Positions 7,484-17,494 are shown, counted from the first letter of the stretch. The stretch is DNA of 64,000 nt from Paenibacillus koleovorans NBRC 103111 (GCF_004000845.1 NZ_BIMA01000011.1:39914-103913), one strand, 5' to 3'. A program made the numbers and translations. The notes: generated by a model not told the origin, from the letters alone.

Positions 7484-10400
7484 TTGATTAAAGCGCTTTC
7501 TTCCTGGAAACGCGCGTCTCTAGTGTTCATCGGATTGTTCGCCTTGATTCTAGTCATTATAGCGGCAGCGGCAACGCCTGCCCACGCGGCGGTGGCATGG
7601 GACACATTCGAAAGCGATACGCTAGGCGCCGTTCCTGCAGGGTATTACAGCACGGGCGCGTCTACAACCGTATCCAACATACAGGCATACGCCGGCAGCA
7701 AATCGGTTCGCATCCAGGATACTTCGGCTTCCGTCTTGTCGGCGCTAGTGAAGAAAACGGCGCCATCCCATGCCAAGCTGCTGGAATTTCAAATTCACCC
7801 CGTTACCGTCGCTTTTACGAACGTGTTTAGTTTAAGCACGGGCGATACAACTGACGATATCGTATTCCAATTGGGCGTTCATACGGATGGCCGGCTCAAA
7901 TATTACGACGGCACCGCCTGGAACTACATGGGAGCGGTCGGCACGGTGCCGATGAACGCCTGGAGCAAAATCCGCGTCTATGCAAGCGATACGACTTCGG
8001 CGGATCTCTACGTGAACGATGTGTTCATCGGCACGGCCGGCCTCTATCACTGGTTCCCGACGATGGATCGGGTCATCTTCCGCAGCGGCTCGACGGCAGG
8101 AACAGGCGATGAGTATTACATCGACCAAGTCAGCTTCATCGATCCGCAGGAGGAAGATACGTTCGAGGATGGGGCGACAGGATCGCTTCCGGCAAATTAC
8201 AGTCTGATCGCTTCCGATGTGAAGGTGAGCACGGCACGTGCTTTTGAAGGAGGCAAATCGCTTCGCATCTATGACAACAACGGCAGCGCTTCATCCAATG
8301 CGGTGAAAGTAACATCGATCTCAGCAGCCAAAACGCTGGAATTCCGGATGTATCCGGTTGCGGCGCCGGGAAGGAATATTTTCCACGTAAGTAGCGGCGG
8401 CAATGCATTAAGCAATATTGTGTTTATGGTGGGCGTCAACAGCAACGGCAGTGTCCAATGGTACAACGGGTCGAGCTGGGTGAACGTAGGGGGCGCTGGC
8501 ACATTTACTTTTAATAAGTGGAACCAAGTGAAGCTTGTCGCAGACGACACGACTGCAGCAGATCTGTATGTGAACGGCTCCTTCGTCGGTACGATCGGGT
8601 ACCGCAATGCCTACACTACCATGGACCGTTTCGGCTTTATGAGCGGCTCGACGACGGGAACCGGCGACGACTTCTACGTGGACAACGTCAGCTTTCAGAA
8701 ACCCGATCCACCCGCGGGCATTATTTATGAAGCGGAAGCAGCGACGCTCAGCAATTACACCGTGGAGAACGTAGCGGAAGCGCGTGGCGGTCAGGTTGTG
8801 AAAGTGACGGCTACCGGCACGGGTACAGCGTCCTTCACATTCGGCGGCACATCCGGCTACTACGCGATTAACGTGGGCTATTTTGAAGTGACCGGTCCGA
8901 ACGACAGCACATTCCGCGTCAAACAGAACGGTGTCGAGATCGATTACTGGAAAGGCCAATACGACGATCTCGCTCCTCATGTGAGGAAAGTGAAGGAGTA
9001 TTGGCCGGTAACGAACGGGGATACGTTTGTGATCGAGGGCACTTATGGCACCGATCCTTCCAAAATCGATTATTTGCAATTCACGGACGCGATTCCAAGA
9101 TCGCTGACACGCGGGCATCTGATCGACGATCAAACCGGTACGATCGGGGAAGTGCCCTCCAGCTGGACCGCCGTGAAAACGGGCGGTACCGTAGACCGGC
9201 AGCTCTCGCCGGATAATGTGCCTTCCCTCAGGCTGCATGATACGAGCGGCTCGCAACTAGTCTCTGCGGAGCGAAGGTTTCTCGAGCAAACCTCGGGAAC
9301 AGTTACGCTGCAGTTCCGCTTCCGCGTATCGGCCAAGGTGGACGGATTGAGCTGGGAATTGCGCAGCGGGGCGACGTCCGGCGTGAAGCTCGTTACGTCC
9401 GGCGGCCATATCGCTTATGAGAACTCCAGCGGCACGCCCGTAACGTTGCTCAGCAACTACGCGGTCAATACGTGGTACGGCGTGAGAATCGTGGCGAACA
9501 TTGACACGGATACGGCGGATATCTCCATCAACGGCGCCACATACTCGGTCACGGGAGTCAGTTTCCGCAATGCCGTAAGCAGCCTCGACCGGTTGTTCAT
9601 TCAGACGACGAATAGCGGCACGACTACGATGCTGGTCGGTCCGATAGAGCTGGTTAAGGGCTACGAAGTCTACGAGAACTTCCTAACGTATGCCGTCGGC
9701 GGTACGCCTTCCGGCTGGACGGTCGACAACAGCGGAGGAAGCGGCGATGTGCAAGTTATGCAGAGCAATGTGCCTAGTGACATTCTCTCCTACAAGTTGA
9801 ACGACACGAACGGCGCAGCCAGCGTTTCGCTCAGCACCGGCTTCACGGCTCAGACCGGCAAGATGACGGCCGAGTTCATGTTCATGCTTCCGGTGAAGGT
9901 AGACGGAATGGCTGTCCAGCTGCTAAGCGGCAGTACGGTAGGGGTGAAGCTCCTGACTTCCGGAGGCGACATCAGTTATGAGAATTCCGTTGGCACCCCT
10001 GTGTCGATCTGGAGCGGCTATAAGGCGAACGTCTGGTACGATATCCGCATCGTCGCCGACGCCTCCACGGATCTGGCCGACATTTATGTGAACAAGATCA
10101 AGGTGGCCAACCAGGTAGCCTTCCGCAACAACACAAGCAATCTGAATATGATTCAGGCAGTCACTTCTTCCGGAAATACCGGCGTAATGTGGTTCGATGA
10201 CGTTCAAGTATTCCAAGGCACTTATACGAGCCTCGTTCCGGCTCCCGATACCGCCGCGGCCGATTCTCCCTATACCGTAGGCGTTCAAGCCTGCGACTTG
10301 TGGAGGGAGGGCCATCACAAGGGGTATACCGCGCTACAGCCTTACGATAACCGCCTTCCGCTGTTCGGCTATGCGGAGGACGGCAATCCCGAGGTAGCGG

Positions 10401-11299
10401 ACTGGGAGGCAAAGTGGATGCTGGAGCATGGCATCAGCTTGTATATGCCTTGCTGGTACCGGCCGGCCTACACGAAGGGCAATCCGATCAAGGAGCCGGC
10501 GGAGTCCGCGAAGCTGCATGAAGGATTCATGAACGGCAATTATTTCGATCAGATGAAATTCGCGATTTTATGGGAGAACAACTCGGCGGCTTCCGGCGTA
10601 TCGAATGCGACCGACTTCAAAACGAATTTGTTGAATTATTGGATTGAGCACTACTTCAAGCACCCATCCTACTTTTTGATCGACAACAAACCGGTTATTT
10701 TCGTGTACAACAGCGCAAACCTGGACACCGACGTAGGCGGCTCGGCGATGGCTCTGAACGATGCACGCAACATCCTGATCGGAGAAGGCTTCGCCGGGGC
10801 GATCTTTATCGCGGAGAACAGGCAGACCACCTCGGCATCCGTACAGACGATCAAAAATCGAGGGTTCGATTACCACTACTCCTACACTTGGACGACCGCC
10901 AGCATGAGCACCCAGCAGACGAATCTCACCACACAGCGGGGACACAACATCCTAGATCCGATTCCGGTGCTGACGCAAGGCTGGGGCAACGAGCCGTGGG
11001 CCGGGCCGACTCGCAAAACGAATATCCCGCTCGCAAATTGGTTATCCGGCTTATCATGGTTGAGGGATACGTTCATGCCCGGGTATTCGTCCGGCTCGCT
11101 CGGCAGGAGCCTGATTCTGCTCGACAACTGGAATGAAATCAATGAAGGCCATACGCTCATGCCAAGCAATCTGAAGGGCTTCGGGTATTTGGACGCTATT
11201 CGTGAAGTATTCTACTCCGGCTCGGCGCCTCACACCGACTTGCTGCCGCAGGATTTGCATTTGGGGCCTTATGATGAACTGACGCCTAAACTCTATTAA
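7484..11299 (+). CDS. Secreted multidomain carbohydrate-active protein with GH99/WbsX-like C-terminal domain
   Basis: About 1271 residues. The frame is open from 7286, but the promoter -10 at 7439 and a GGGGG ribosome site before TTG 7484 place the start there. This gives a clean signal peptide (WKRASLVFIGLFALILVIIAAAA ending PAHA). Modules in order: two LamG-like jelly-roll repeats (about 35-220 and 224-405), a CBM6/35-like domain starting IIYEAEAATLSNYTVENV (about 413-537), two more jelly-roll repeats (about 539-722 and 724-912), then a domain of about 345 residues. That last domain has WMLEHGISLYMPCWYRP, KPVIFVYN and LLDNWNEINEGHTLMP, typical of GH99-like/WbsX proteins (endo-mannosidase relatives). 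It probably cleaves a cell-external glycan. First gene of an operon with the SDR, 15 bp away. Confidence 0.85.
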   Translation: MIKALSSWKRASLVFIGLFALILVIIAAAATPAHAAVAWDTFESDTLGAVPAGYYSTGASTTVSNIQAYAGSKSVRIQDTSASVLSALVKKTAPSHAKLLEFQIHPVTVAFTNVFSLSTGDTTDDIVFQLGVHTDGRLKYYDGTAWNYMGAVGTVPMNAWSKIRVYASDTTSADLYVNDVFIGTAGLYHWFPTMDRVIFRSGSTAGTGDEYYIDQVSFIDPQEEDTFEDGATGSLPANYSLIASDVKVSTARAFEGGKSLRIYDNNGSASSNAVKVTSISAAKTLEFRMYPVAAPGRNIFHVSSGGNALSNIVFMVGVNSNGSVQWYNGSSWVNVGGAGTFTFNKWNQVKLVADDTTAADLYVNGSFVGTIGYRNAYTTMDRFGFMSGSTTGTGDDFYVDNVSFQKPDPPAGIIYEAEAATLSNYTVENVAEARGGQVVKVTATGTGTASFTFGGTSGYYAINVGYFEVTGPNDSTFRVKQNGVEIDYWKGQYDDLAPHVRKVKEYWPVTNGDTFVIEGTYGTDPSKIDYLQFTDAIPRSLTRGHLIDDQTGTIGEVPSSWTAVKTGGTVDRQLSPDNVPSLRLHDTSGSQLVSAERRFLEQTSGTVTLQFRFRVSAKVDGLSWELRSGATSGVKLVTSGGHIAYENSSGTPVTLLSNYAVNTWYGVRIVANIDTDTADISINGATYSVTGVSFRNAVSSLDRLFIQTTNSGTTTMLVGPIELVKGYEVYENFLTYAVGGTPSGWTVDNSGGSGDVQVMQSNVPSDILSYKLNDTNGAASVSLSTGFTAQTGKMTAEFMFMLPVKVDGMAVQLLSGSTVGVKLLTSGGDISYENSVGTPVSIWSGYKANVWYDIRIVADASTDLADIYVNKIKVANQVAFRNNTSNLNMIQAVTSSGNTGVMWFDDVQVFQGTYTSLVPAPDTAAADSPYTVGVQACDLWREGHHKGYTALQPYDNRLPLFGYAEDGNPEVADWEAKWMLEHGISLYMPCWYRPAYTKGNPIKEPAESAKLHEGFMNGNYFDQMKFAILWENNSAASGVSNATDFKTNLLNYWIEHYFKHPSYFLIDNKPVIFVYNSANLDTDVGGSAMALNDARNILIGEGFAGAIFIAENRQTTSASVQTIKNRGFDYHYSYTWTTASMSTQQTNLTTQRGHNILDPIPVLTQGWGNEPWAGPTRKTNIPLANWLSGLSWLRDTFMPGYSSGSLGRSLILLDNWNEINEGHTLMPSNLKGFGYLDAIREVFYSGSAPHTDLLPQDLHLGPYDELTPKLY
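7488..7501 (+). promoter_or_regulatory. Putative CcpA operator (cre)
   Basis: TTAAAGCGCTTTCT fits the cre consensus TGWAANCGNTNWCA at 12 of 14 positions and lies within the first codons of the GH99-like gene. A closely similar site lies after the matching promoter at 17576-17589. Catabolite repression is inferred. Confidence 0.55.
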
Positions 11300-11314
11300 T
11301 ATCAGAAGGAGATT

Positions 11315-12085
11315 ATGCCGGTGAGACTGAAAGATAAAGTTGCAATCGTCACCGGCGCCTCCCGCTCACTAGGTCGGGCGGTAGCGCTAAGGTATGCGGC
11401 GGAAGGAGCGGCGGTCGTCGTCGGCTGCGGGTCGGATGAGCAGGCTGCGAACGAAGTGGTGGCGCAGATCGAATCGGCGGGCGGCCAGGCGCTCGCAATA
11501 CGTGCAGACGTTTCCATAGAGGCGGAAGTGGTGCGCCTGGTGAAGCGGACGACGGATACGTTCGGACGCATTGACATTCTGGTCAATAACGCCGGCGTCG
11601 ACCCGCGTCAGCACTGGCTCGACATCAGCGGCGACGACTGGGACCGGGTGATGCGCATCAATGTGAAGTCGCAATTTCTGTGCACCCAAGCGGTGTTCCC
11701 GCATATGAAGGCGGTCGGCGGTGGTCACATGATCAATGTCTCGTCCGTTGTGTTCTGGCGCGGACAGTCCGGGTATGCTCACTATGTCGCTTCGAAGGGA
11801 GCGATCGTAGGTCTTACCCGGGCGATGGCGCGCGAGCTTGGGGAGCACAACATTCGAGTAAACTGCATTACTCCTGGCGCCGTGCTGACGGAGACCGAGC
11901 TTGACAAGCTCGGCTCCGCAGAGGCGCAGGAGCAGGCTTCAGCCTACTTGCTGCAGGAGCAGGCGCTCAAGCGGCGGGAGACGACCGACGACATCGTCGG
12001 CGCGTTCGTCTTCCTCGCTTCCGCGGACTGCGGCTTCGTTACCGGCCAATGCCTGAACGTCGACGGCGGTTGGATCATGCATTGA
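11315..12085 (+). CDS. SDR-family NAD(P)-dependent oxidoreductase
   Basis: Classical short-chain dehydrogenase of 256 residues: TGASRSLGRA (cofactor loop, near residue 13), NNAG (near 90), catalytic Ser in INVSSVVFW and YVASK (Y-x-x-x-K, near 155), and the C-terminal NVDGGWIMH. It fits the sugar or sugar-acid dehydrogenase subgroup (FabG-like). Between the secreted GH99-like protein and a mannonate-dehydratase-like enzyme it could interconvert a uronate or aldonate, as fructuronate reductases do, but the sequence does not fix the substrate. AAGGAG (11306-11311) is only 3 nt from ATG 11315 and 9 nt from GTG 11321, so the true start may be 11321. Confidence 0.88.
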   Translation: MPVRLKDKVAIVTGASRSLGRAVALRYAAEGAAVVVGCGSDEQAANEVVAQIESAGGQALAIRADVSIEAEVVRLVKRTTDTFGRIDILVNNAGVDPRQHWLDISGDDWDRVMRINVKSQFLCTQAVFPHMKAVGGGHMINVSSVVFWRGQSGYAHYVASKGAIVGLTRAMARELGEHNIRVNCITPGAVLTETELDKLGSAEAQEQASAYLLQEQALKRRETTDDIVGAFVFLASADCGFVTGQCLNVDGGWIMH

Positions 12086-12098
12086 AGGGGAGATTCGA

Positions 12099-13070
12099 TT
12101 GAAAGTGTCCGAAGTGTTGTCGACGGCGCCGGATCGGCTGTGGCAGCTGGCACGGCAGGCGGGGGTAACGGGTGTCGTCTCGAGACTGCCGCTTAGCCCG
12201 GACGGACGGGCGTCCGTCGATTATATGGATTTGCTGCAGCTGGTCAAACGATATGAGGATTTCGGCTTTCGGGTGGAAGCCTTCGAGCCCGGTTACGAAT
12301 GGGAGCTGGACCATGTGCGGATCGGAACGGACAAGGCCCGTCGCGACGAGGAGATCGCCGCCTGCAAGCGGCTGATCCGCCACCTCGGGGCGCTGGGCGT
12401 GCCGGTCCTCTGCTACAATTTTATGGCCCGCTTCAACTGGGTGCGCACGTCGCTGGCATTGCCGACACGTGGCGGAGCACTCGTCACCGGTTACGATCAT
12501 GCATGCATGAAGGACGCACCGCTCACAGACTCGGGTGTGGTCACCGAGGAGCAGCTGTGGGAAAATCTGCAATACTTTCTTCGCGAAGTTGTACCGGTAG
12601 CGGAGCAAGCCGGCGTGCGGCTTGCCCTGCATCCCGACGATCCTCCGGTTTCGCCGATTCGGGGCATCGCCCGAATCATAACGAGCGCCGCAGCGCTGCG
12701 GCAAGCGATACAATTAGTTCCGAGCGAGTACAGCGGAATTACGATGTGTCAGGGCACCTTGGCGGCGGCTGGGGAGGCAATTCCCGAGAAAATCCTCGAG
12801 TTCGGCGGCTTGAACCGTTTGTTCTATGTCCACTTCCGCGACATCCGCGGTACGGCCGAACGTTTCAGCGAGACGTTCCACGACGACGGACAAACGAATA
12901 TGGCGGAGGCGGTCAGAGCCTATCGCAAAATCGGCTTCCATGGCCCGGTTCGCGTCGATCATGTGCCGACGATGGCCGGCGAAGATAACCGGACGCCTGG
13001 TTACGAGTCGATGGGGAGGCTGTTCGCGCTCGGCTATTTGCGGGGATTGTTGGACGGAACGAACGAGTAA
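12099..13070 (+). CDS. Mannonate dehydratase (UxuA)-like sugar-acid dehydratase
   Basis: 323 residues, xylose-isomerase-like TIM barrel. Three blocks are shared with UxuA: LALHPDDPPVSPIRGIARI (near 170), the metal-site FYVHFRDIRGTAERFSETFHDDG (near 245) and VRVDHVPTMAGE (near 285). UxuA removes water from D-mannonate to give 2-keto-3-deoxygluconate in hexuronate breakdown. This protein is somewhat shorter than bacterial UxuA (about 350-390 residues), so a related aldonate is possible. TTG start with AGGGGAG 6-7 nt before it, 13 bp after the SDR gene and probably in its operon. It fits the nearby HpcH/HpaI-type aldolase, which could split the keto-deoxy product. Confidence 0.75.
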   Translation: MKVSEVLSTAPDRLWQLARQAGVTGVVSRLPLSPDGRASVDYMDLLQLVKRYEDFGFRVEAFEPGYEWELDHVRIGTDKARRDEEIAACKRLIRHLGALGVPVLCYNFMARFNWVRTSLALPTRGGALVTGYDHACMKDAPLTDSGVVTEEQLWENLQYFLREVVPVAEQAGVRLALHPDDPPVSPIRGIARIITSAAALRQAIQLVPSEYSGITMCQGTLAAAGEAIPEKILEFGGLNRLFYVHFRDIRGTAERFSETFHDDGQTNMAEAVRAYRKIGFHGPVRVDHVPTMAGEDNRTPGYESMGRLFALGYLRGLLDGTNE

Positions 13071-13094
13071 CGGCGCCTTGCCAAAGTTCGGCTC

Positions 13095-13124
13095 TTGTTA
13101 CAGGAAGAGCGGGGCTGATACAAT
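13095..13124 (+). promoter_or_regulatory. Sigma-A-type promoter of the two-component genes
   Basis: TTGTTA (13095-13100), 18-bp spacer, TACAAT (13119-13124). The transcript would start near 13131, which supports ATG 13167 rather than the frame's earlier codons as the regulator start. Confidence 0.65.
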
Positions 13125-13166
13125 CGAATCAAGGGGTTGGGTATGGAACAGAGGGGGACAAGCAGC

Positions 13167-14771
13167 ATGCGCCGATTATTGATCGTGGACGACGAGAGCA
13201 GTGTATGCGAACGGCTCGCAGGACTACTGCCTTGGAGCGAATATGGGGTCGAACCGGCAGGGGAGGCGCATAACGGCGAGCAGGCATGGGAGATCGTCCG
13301 TAGGGGTGATATCGATATCGTCTTGACCGATATACGCATGCCCGTGCTGGACGGGTTAAGCTTGGCGGCTCGAGTACGCGGGGCGCTGCCTCATGTCAAG
13401 CTGATCGTGATGAGTGCTTACAACGATTTTGCCTATGCGCAAGAAGCGATTCGTCACGGGGTGAAAGGGTATTTGCTGAAGCCGGTCATCCGGGAAGAGC
13501 TGGAGGATTTGATTCGCGGCATGCTGCGGGAGCTCCAACAGGAGGAATCCATCGCTCGGAAGGGGCCAGCGGAGAAGACTGACACGGAGACGCAGCTGAT
13601 CCGATTGCTTGAGCAGGGGAGCGTCCAGCCGGGCGATGAGCGACTGCCGTTCGGTGCGGATGGGGCGGAGCGTTATGTACGCATTGTGGTGTGCGCCTTC
13701 GATTCGCTGCCGGAAGGCGAGCCTCTGCAGGCGGTTCGCAATTGGATTCTAACCGTTGCGAGACAGCAGGCGGCCTTCCGATCCGTACCGCTCCTGATCT
13801 ACGGGAACCGGCTGATTTTATTCGCCCATAATGCGCAACCGATTAGCAAAACCGACATGCTTGGACCGCTCCGTTCTCTGCAGGAGCAGCTGCGTCTCCA
13901 TGAAGACGGAACGGTCGGCCGGCTCGGCGGCATGGTGTTCGGCGTCGGCAATTTGCACCGGGGTCACGTTGGCATTGCCGCTTCGTACAATGAAGCGGTT
14001 TATGCGCTGAGTGCCCGGTTCTTCTATGGCACGGACAAAATTTTATTCCGTCAGGATATGGCAGTTTCGGGATCATCGGCCCCCTATTCAGCCGGAGAAG
14101 GCAAGGAAGAGAAGGTGAAGCGGGCCGCCGACGCGCTCGTCGAAGCGATTGTAGACAGACGGTTGGCGGAGATGTCCCGGCATGTGTTCGGCTTCTTCGA
14201 TGCCCTGGAGGAGACGTATCCTCAGCGGGTCGCAGATATTCGACTGCAGTGTATGGAGGCGATCTTCGCCCTCGACCGGAAATTGAAGGAACGCGAGCTG
14301 GGCGGGAAGTTTCCCAACAAGACGGAAGCGATGGAGACGATTCAAGCCACCGGCACTTTGTCGGAGCTGAAGGCTTGGTTTAAACGCAAAATGGAAGCGG
14401 TTGCAGCACGTCGAGAAACGGTCACCTCGCTGGAAGGGACGAACGATTATGTGCAGGCGGCCAGCCAATTCGTCCTAATGCATTACAAAACGAAAATTAT
14501 GGTGGAGGACGTCGCCGGACGGCTGCACCTCAATCCCAAATATTTCAGCTCGCTGTTCAAGAGAGAGACCGGCGAGAACTTCGTCGATTATGTCAACCGG
14601 ATTCGCATTGAGAAAGCTTCCGAACGGATTTTGCGCACGGACGCCAAGATTAAGGACATTTCCGTGGATGTCGGGTTCTCCAACTTTTCCTATTTCAACA
14701 AGACCTTCAAGCGGGTAATGGGCGTCACGCCTCTCGTATACCGCATAAATCGATCCAAGGAGAGGGAGTGA
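13167..14771 (+). CDS. YesN-type response regulator with AraC DNA-binding domain
   Basis: 534 residues. The receiver domain starts LLIVDDESSVCERL (acidic pair DDE near residue 8), has the phospho-acceptor in VLTDIRMPVLDG (near 53) and Lys in GYLLKPV (near 103). A long middle region follows, then a C-terminal pair of AraC helix-turn-helices (AGRLHLNPKYFSSLFKRETGENF and ISVDVGFSNFSYFNKTFKRVMG). This is the usual partner of YesM-type kinases that sense extracellular sugars. The start ATG has GAGGGGG 9 nt before it. The kinase follows after 4 nt. Likely targets are the two promoters that share the 42-bp block, at 7.4 and 17.5 kb, which flank this pair. Confidence 0.92.
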   Translation: MRRLLIVDDESSVCERLAGLLPWSEYGVEPAGEAHNGEQAWEIVRRGDIDIVLTDIRMPVLDGLSLAARVRGALPHVKLIVMSAYNDFAYAQEAIRHGVKGYLLKPVIREELEDLIRGMLRELQQEESIARKGPAEKTDTETQLIRLLEQGSVQPGDERLPFGADGAERYVRIVVCAFDSLPEGEPLQAVRNWILTVARQQAAFRSVPLLIYGNRLILFAHNAQPISKTDMLGPLRSLQEQLRLHEDGTVGRLGGMVFGVGNLHRGHVGIAASYNEAVYALSARFFYGTDKILFRQDMAVSGSSAPYSAGEGKEEKVKRAADALVEAIVDRRLAEMSRHVFGFFDALEETYPQRVADIRLQCMEAIFALDRKLKERELGGKFPNKTEAMETIQATGTLSELKAWFKRKMEAVAARRETVTSLEGTNDYVQAASQFVLMHYKTKIMVEDVAGRLHLNPKYFSSLFKRETGENFVDYVNRIRIEKASERILRTDAKIKDISVDVGFSNFSYFNKTFKRVMGVTPLVYRINRSKERE

Positions 14772-14775
14772 GCGG

Positions 14776-17484
14776 GTGGGTGGACGCAAAATCAAGCTGA
14801 GCAACTTCCTGATGCTGTTCTCGCTCGCCGCCGTCCTAATCATTCTGTTGTCGATCAGTACTCTGTTCTACTACAAGATGAGGGCGTTCGTTCAGGAAAA
14901 GCTCGATCACATCCAGTCGATCAAGGTGAGCCAGATTCAGTTCGATATCGCGGGCAGCTTCAACGACGCCTACAATGTGATGAACCATCTGCGCACGAAC
15001 GAACGCTTCGCGGAAATGATCGACCAGGTGGAGGAGAATACGTCGACCGCCGCCTTCGACAGAGCGACCATGTCGAACGAGCTGGAAACCTTGCTGTTCA
15101 ACCTGAAGAAGGACAACCCGTTCCTGCGCAGCATCCTCGTGCAGTCGAACCGCACGCAATACAGCTCAAGCGCTCAATACACGAGCCGTCTACCAGAGAG
15201 GGAACCGAAGGAAGGGGAGTCGCCGGTGCTGCTGGTCAATAAAGGCCAGACGTACCGGTTTTTCGGCTTGAATCCGGATGCGCCGCCGTCCGATTCCCGG
15301 ACGAGAGAGGCACTCGACACGCTGAACGGCTCCTACTACTTGTGGAGCCCGCTCATCGGCCGGAACGGAGGTCGGTTGGGCAGCGCCTTCGTGCTGCTGG
15401 ACGGCGACTACTTCCGGCAGCATATCCCCTACAGCGAGCATATGGCGCTTCTCGATGCCGGGCATGAGGTCATTTTCGCAGGAGACCAAGTGAACGTATC
15501 GGCATTGGCTCGGTTGAGCGGCCTGCAGGACGGGACGTATAAACCGGGTCAGCTCGGGCTGAGCGATACGACCGTGACGATCAAACGTCTGGCTCCGTAC
15601 GAGCTAAGTCTGATCTACGAGGAAAACGTGTCCATTCATCGGGCGCATTTTACGCTGATCCTGAAATTGATCGGATTTATTTTTACCGCCTGCACACTGC
15701 TGTCGTTCGCCGGATCGCGTATTGTGGCCGGTGCCATGCTGCAGCCGCTGCTTCGGTTTCTCAAGCAAATGAAAAGCTACGACAGCTTTGGCGACCGCCC
15801 TGCGCTTCCCGTGCAGAAGCGTTCGCTTTCTTTACATACTCGTTTCTTTCTGTATTTTGCCGTTACGATTTTGTTCCCCGTGCTGTTGTTCATCGGGGCT
15901 TTCTATACCCAATCGATGCGCATCGTAGGCGATGAGCTTCGCGACTCATACTCGACGGTATTCCATAACACTGTACACAGAATCGAGCTGTTCATCGAAC
16001 AGAAATCCGTCAGCCTGGCCCGTCTGAGCTATGACACCTACATTCGTCGACTCATTATGAATGAGACGAGCGAATCGCCGCAAGAAATAGCGTCCTGGAT
16101 TCGCCAAAATGAATATTTGGGCATTTCGCGGGATATCGTGAGCATCTACGACTTGCAGGAACGGCTGATCTTCTCGAACTTCTATCCGCCACCTGACAGA
16201 GCAGCGAAGCCTACCGAGGGGGGCGAACGATCCCGCGGACTCAGCTACGAGCTGGAAACGGACCGCAGCGGCGCTTCGTACATCCGCCTCGGCATGCCGA
16301 TTTTCAACTTATACGGATTTCCACAGCGGATCGGCTTGATTCGTCTCGACATCAACAGCTTATTCCTATCCAACCTGTATGCCGATTTCAAAGAAAACAA
16401 CAGCAGTGCCTATATCGTCGACGAGCATCGGACGATCGTGTCCCATTCCAGCATGGCCCGCATCGGCCGACAAGACGAGAGCGACGCGACCGACAATGAG
16501 TTCCGTTTCGCGGCCAAGCTGCCGCATCTGCCTTGGCAGTTTGTATCCGAATTCGATGCCTCGGCGGTGAAGGAGCAGACGATCGATCTCATGTTCGACG
16601 ACCTGTCCATCGTGCTCATCCTGCTGCTACTCGCGGTAATCTTTGCCTTCGGCATGTCGCGTTATCTGATTCATCCGTTCCACAAGCTCGGTCTCGTCTT
16701 GCCTACTCGCCAGGCCGGCTTGACCGATCGGGACCCGCTTGCCAGAGCGTATGGCATCGAAGAGGTGGATCAGCTCAGCCGCACTTATACCCGAATGCTG
16801 GACAGAATTGAAGCACTCGTCGAGGAGTCGCTCATCGCCAACCATCGCCGGCTCCGCTCGGAGTACGAGAAACGCGAATCCCAGCTGCTGGCGCTTCAGG
16901 CGCAGATCAATCCGCATTTCCTGTATAACACGCTCGAGAGCCTAGTGTATGCGGTCGAGAAACAGGAGAATGACAAAGCGGTCGTCATGATCCACTCACT
17001 GAGTCGGTTGTTCCGGTACATGACAAGCCATGACAGGACGATAGTCTCGATGCGGGAGGAATGCGAGTACGCCCAGGCGTTCGTTCACCTGATCATGCAG
17101 CGGTATCACGAACGGGTGGAGTGTCGTTGGCACCTAGACAAGGAGCTGGATCATTGCGGCATTATCAAGCTGGTGCTGCAGCCGATCGTCGAGAATGTGT
17201 TCTACCACGGCGTGCCGCAAACGCAGAGCAAGATCGTCATCGATATCCGGACAACTCGACAAGGCGAGCATATCCGCATCGAAGTGTCGGACAATGCGAA
17301 GGGCATTCCTGCCGATCAACTGAAGGCGATTCGACAACGGCTACAGGAGCATGACGGCTCCGGCATCGGCATTTACAACGTGAACAAACGGATCAAGCTG
17401 CACTACGGGGAAGCCTACGGTCTGGAGATCGAGAGCGAGGAAGGCGCGGGAACGACGGTTTCCATTACAATCCCGCGGCTCTAG
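14776..17484 (+). CDS. YesM-type sensor histidine kinase with duplicated membrane sensor
   Basis: 902 residues, much longer than ordinary YesM kinases (about 580-600). TM1 lies near 9-33 with an extracellular region to about 290, TM2 near 291-313, TM3 near 354-376, a second extracellular region to about 605, and TM4 near 608-630. A HAMP-like linker, the His_kinase domain with phospho-His714 in QINPHFLYNTL, and the ATPase domain (LVLQPIVENVFYHG, DNAKGIP, GSGIGIYNVNKRIKLHYG) follow. The second TM-sensor-TM block looks like a repeat of the first, so the protein may read two ligands or one ligand plus a binding protein. GTG start with AGAGGGAG 7 nt upstream. Confidence 0.9.
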   Translation: MGGRKIKLSNFLMLFSLAAVLIILLSISTLFYYKMRAFVQEKLDHIQSIKVSQIQFDIAGSFNDAYNVMNHLRTNERFAEMIDQVEENTSTAAFDRATMSNELETLLFNLKKDNPFLRSILVQSNRTQYSSSAQYTSRLPEREPKEGESPVLLVNKGQTYRFFGLNPDAPPSDSRTREALDTLNGSYYLWSPLIGRNGGRLGSAFVLLDGDYFRQHIPYSEHMALLDAGHEVIFAGDQVNVSALARLSGLQDGTYKPGQLGLSDTTVTIKRLAPYELSLIYEENVSIHRAHFTLILKLIGFIFTACTLLSFAGSRIVAGAMLQPLLRFLKQMKSYDSFGDRPALPVQKRSLSLHTRFFLYFAVTILFPVLLFIGAFYTQSMRIVGDELRDSYSTVFHNTVHRIELFIEQKSVSLARLSYDTYIRRLIMNETSESPQEIASWIRQNEYLGISRDIVSIYDLQERLIFSNFYPPPDRAAKPTEGGERSRGLSYELETDRSGASYIRLGMPIFNLYGFPQRIGLIRLDINSLFLSNLYADFKENNSSAYIVDEHRTIVSHSSMARIGRQDESDATDNEFRFAAKLPHLPWQFVSEFDASAVKEQTIDLMFDDLSIVLILLLLAVIFAFGMSRYLIHPFHKLGLVLPTRQAGLTDRDPLARAYGIEEVDQLSRTYTRMLDRIEALVEESLIANHRRLRSEYEKRESQLLALQAQINPHFLYNTLESLVYAVEKQENDKAVVMIHSLSRLFRYMTSHDRTIVSMREECEYAQAFVHLIMQRYHERVECRWHLDKELDHCGIIKLVLQPIVENVFYHGVPQTQSKIVIDIRTTRQGEHIRIEVSDNAKGIPADQLKAIRQRLQEHDGSGIGIYNVNKRIKLHYGEAYGLEIESEEGAGTTVSITIPRL

Positions 17485-17494
17485 CCGCAGCAAC

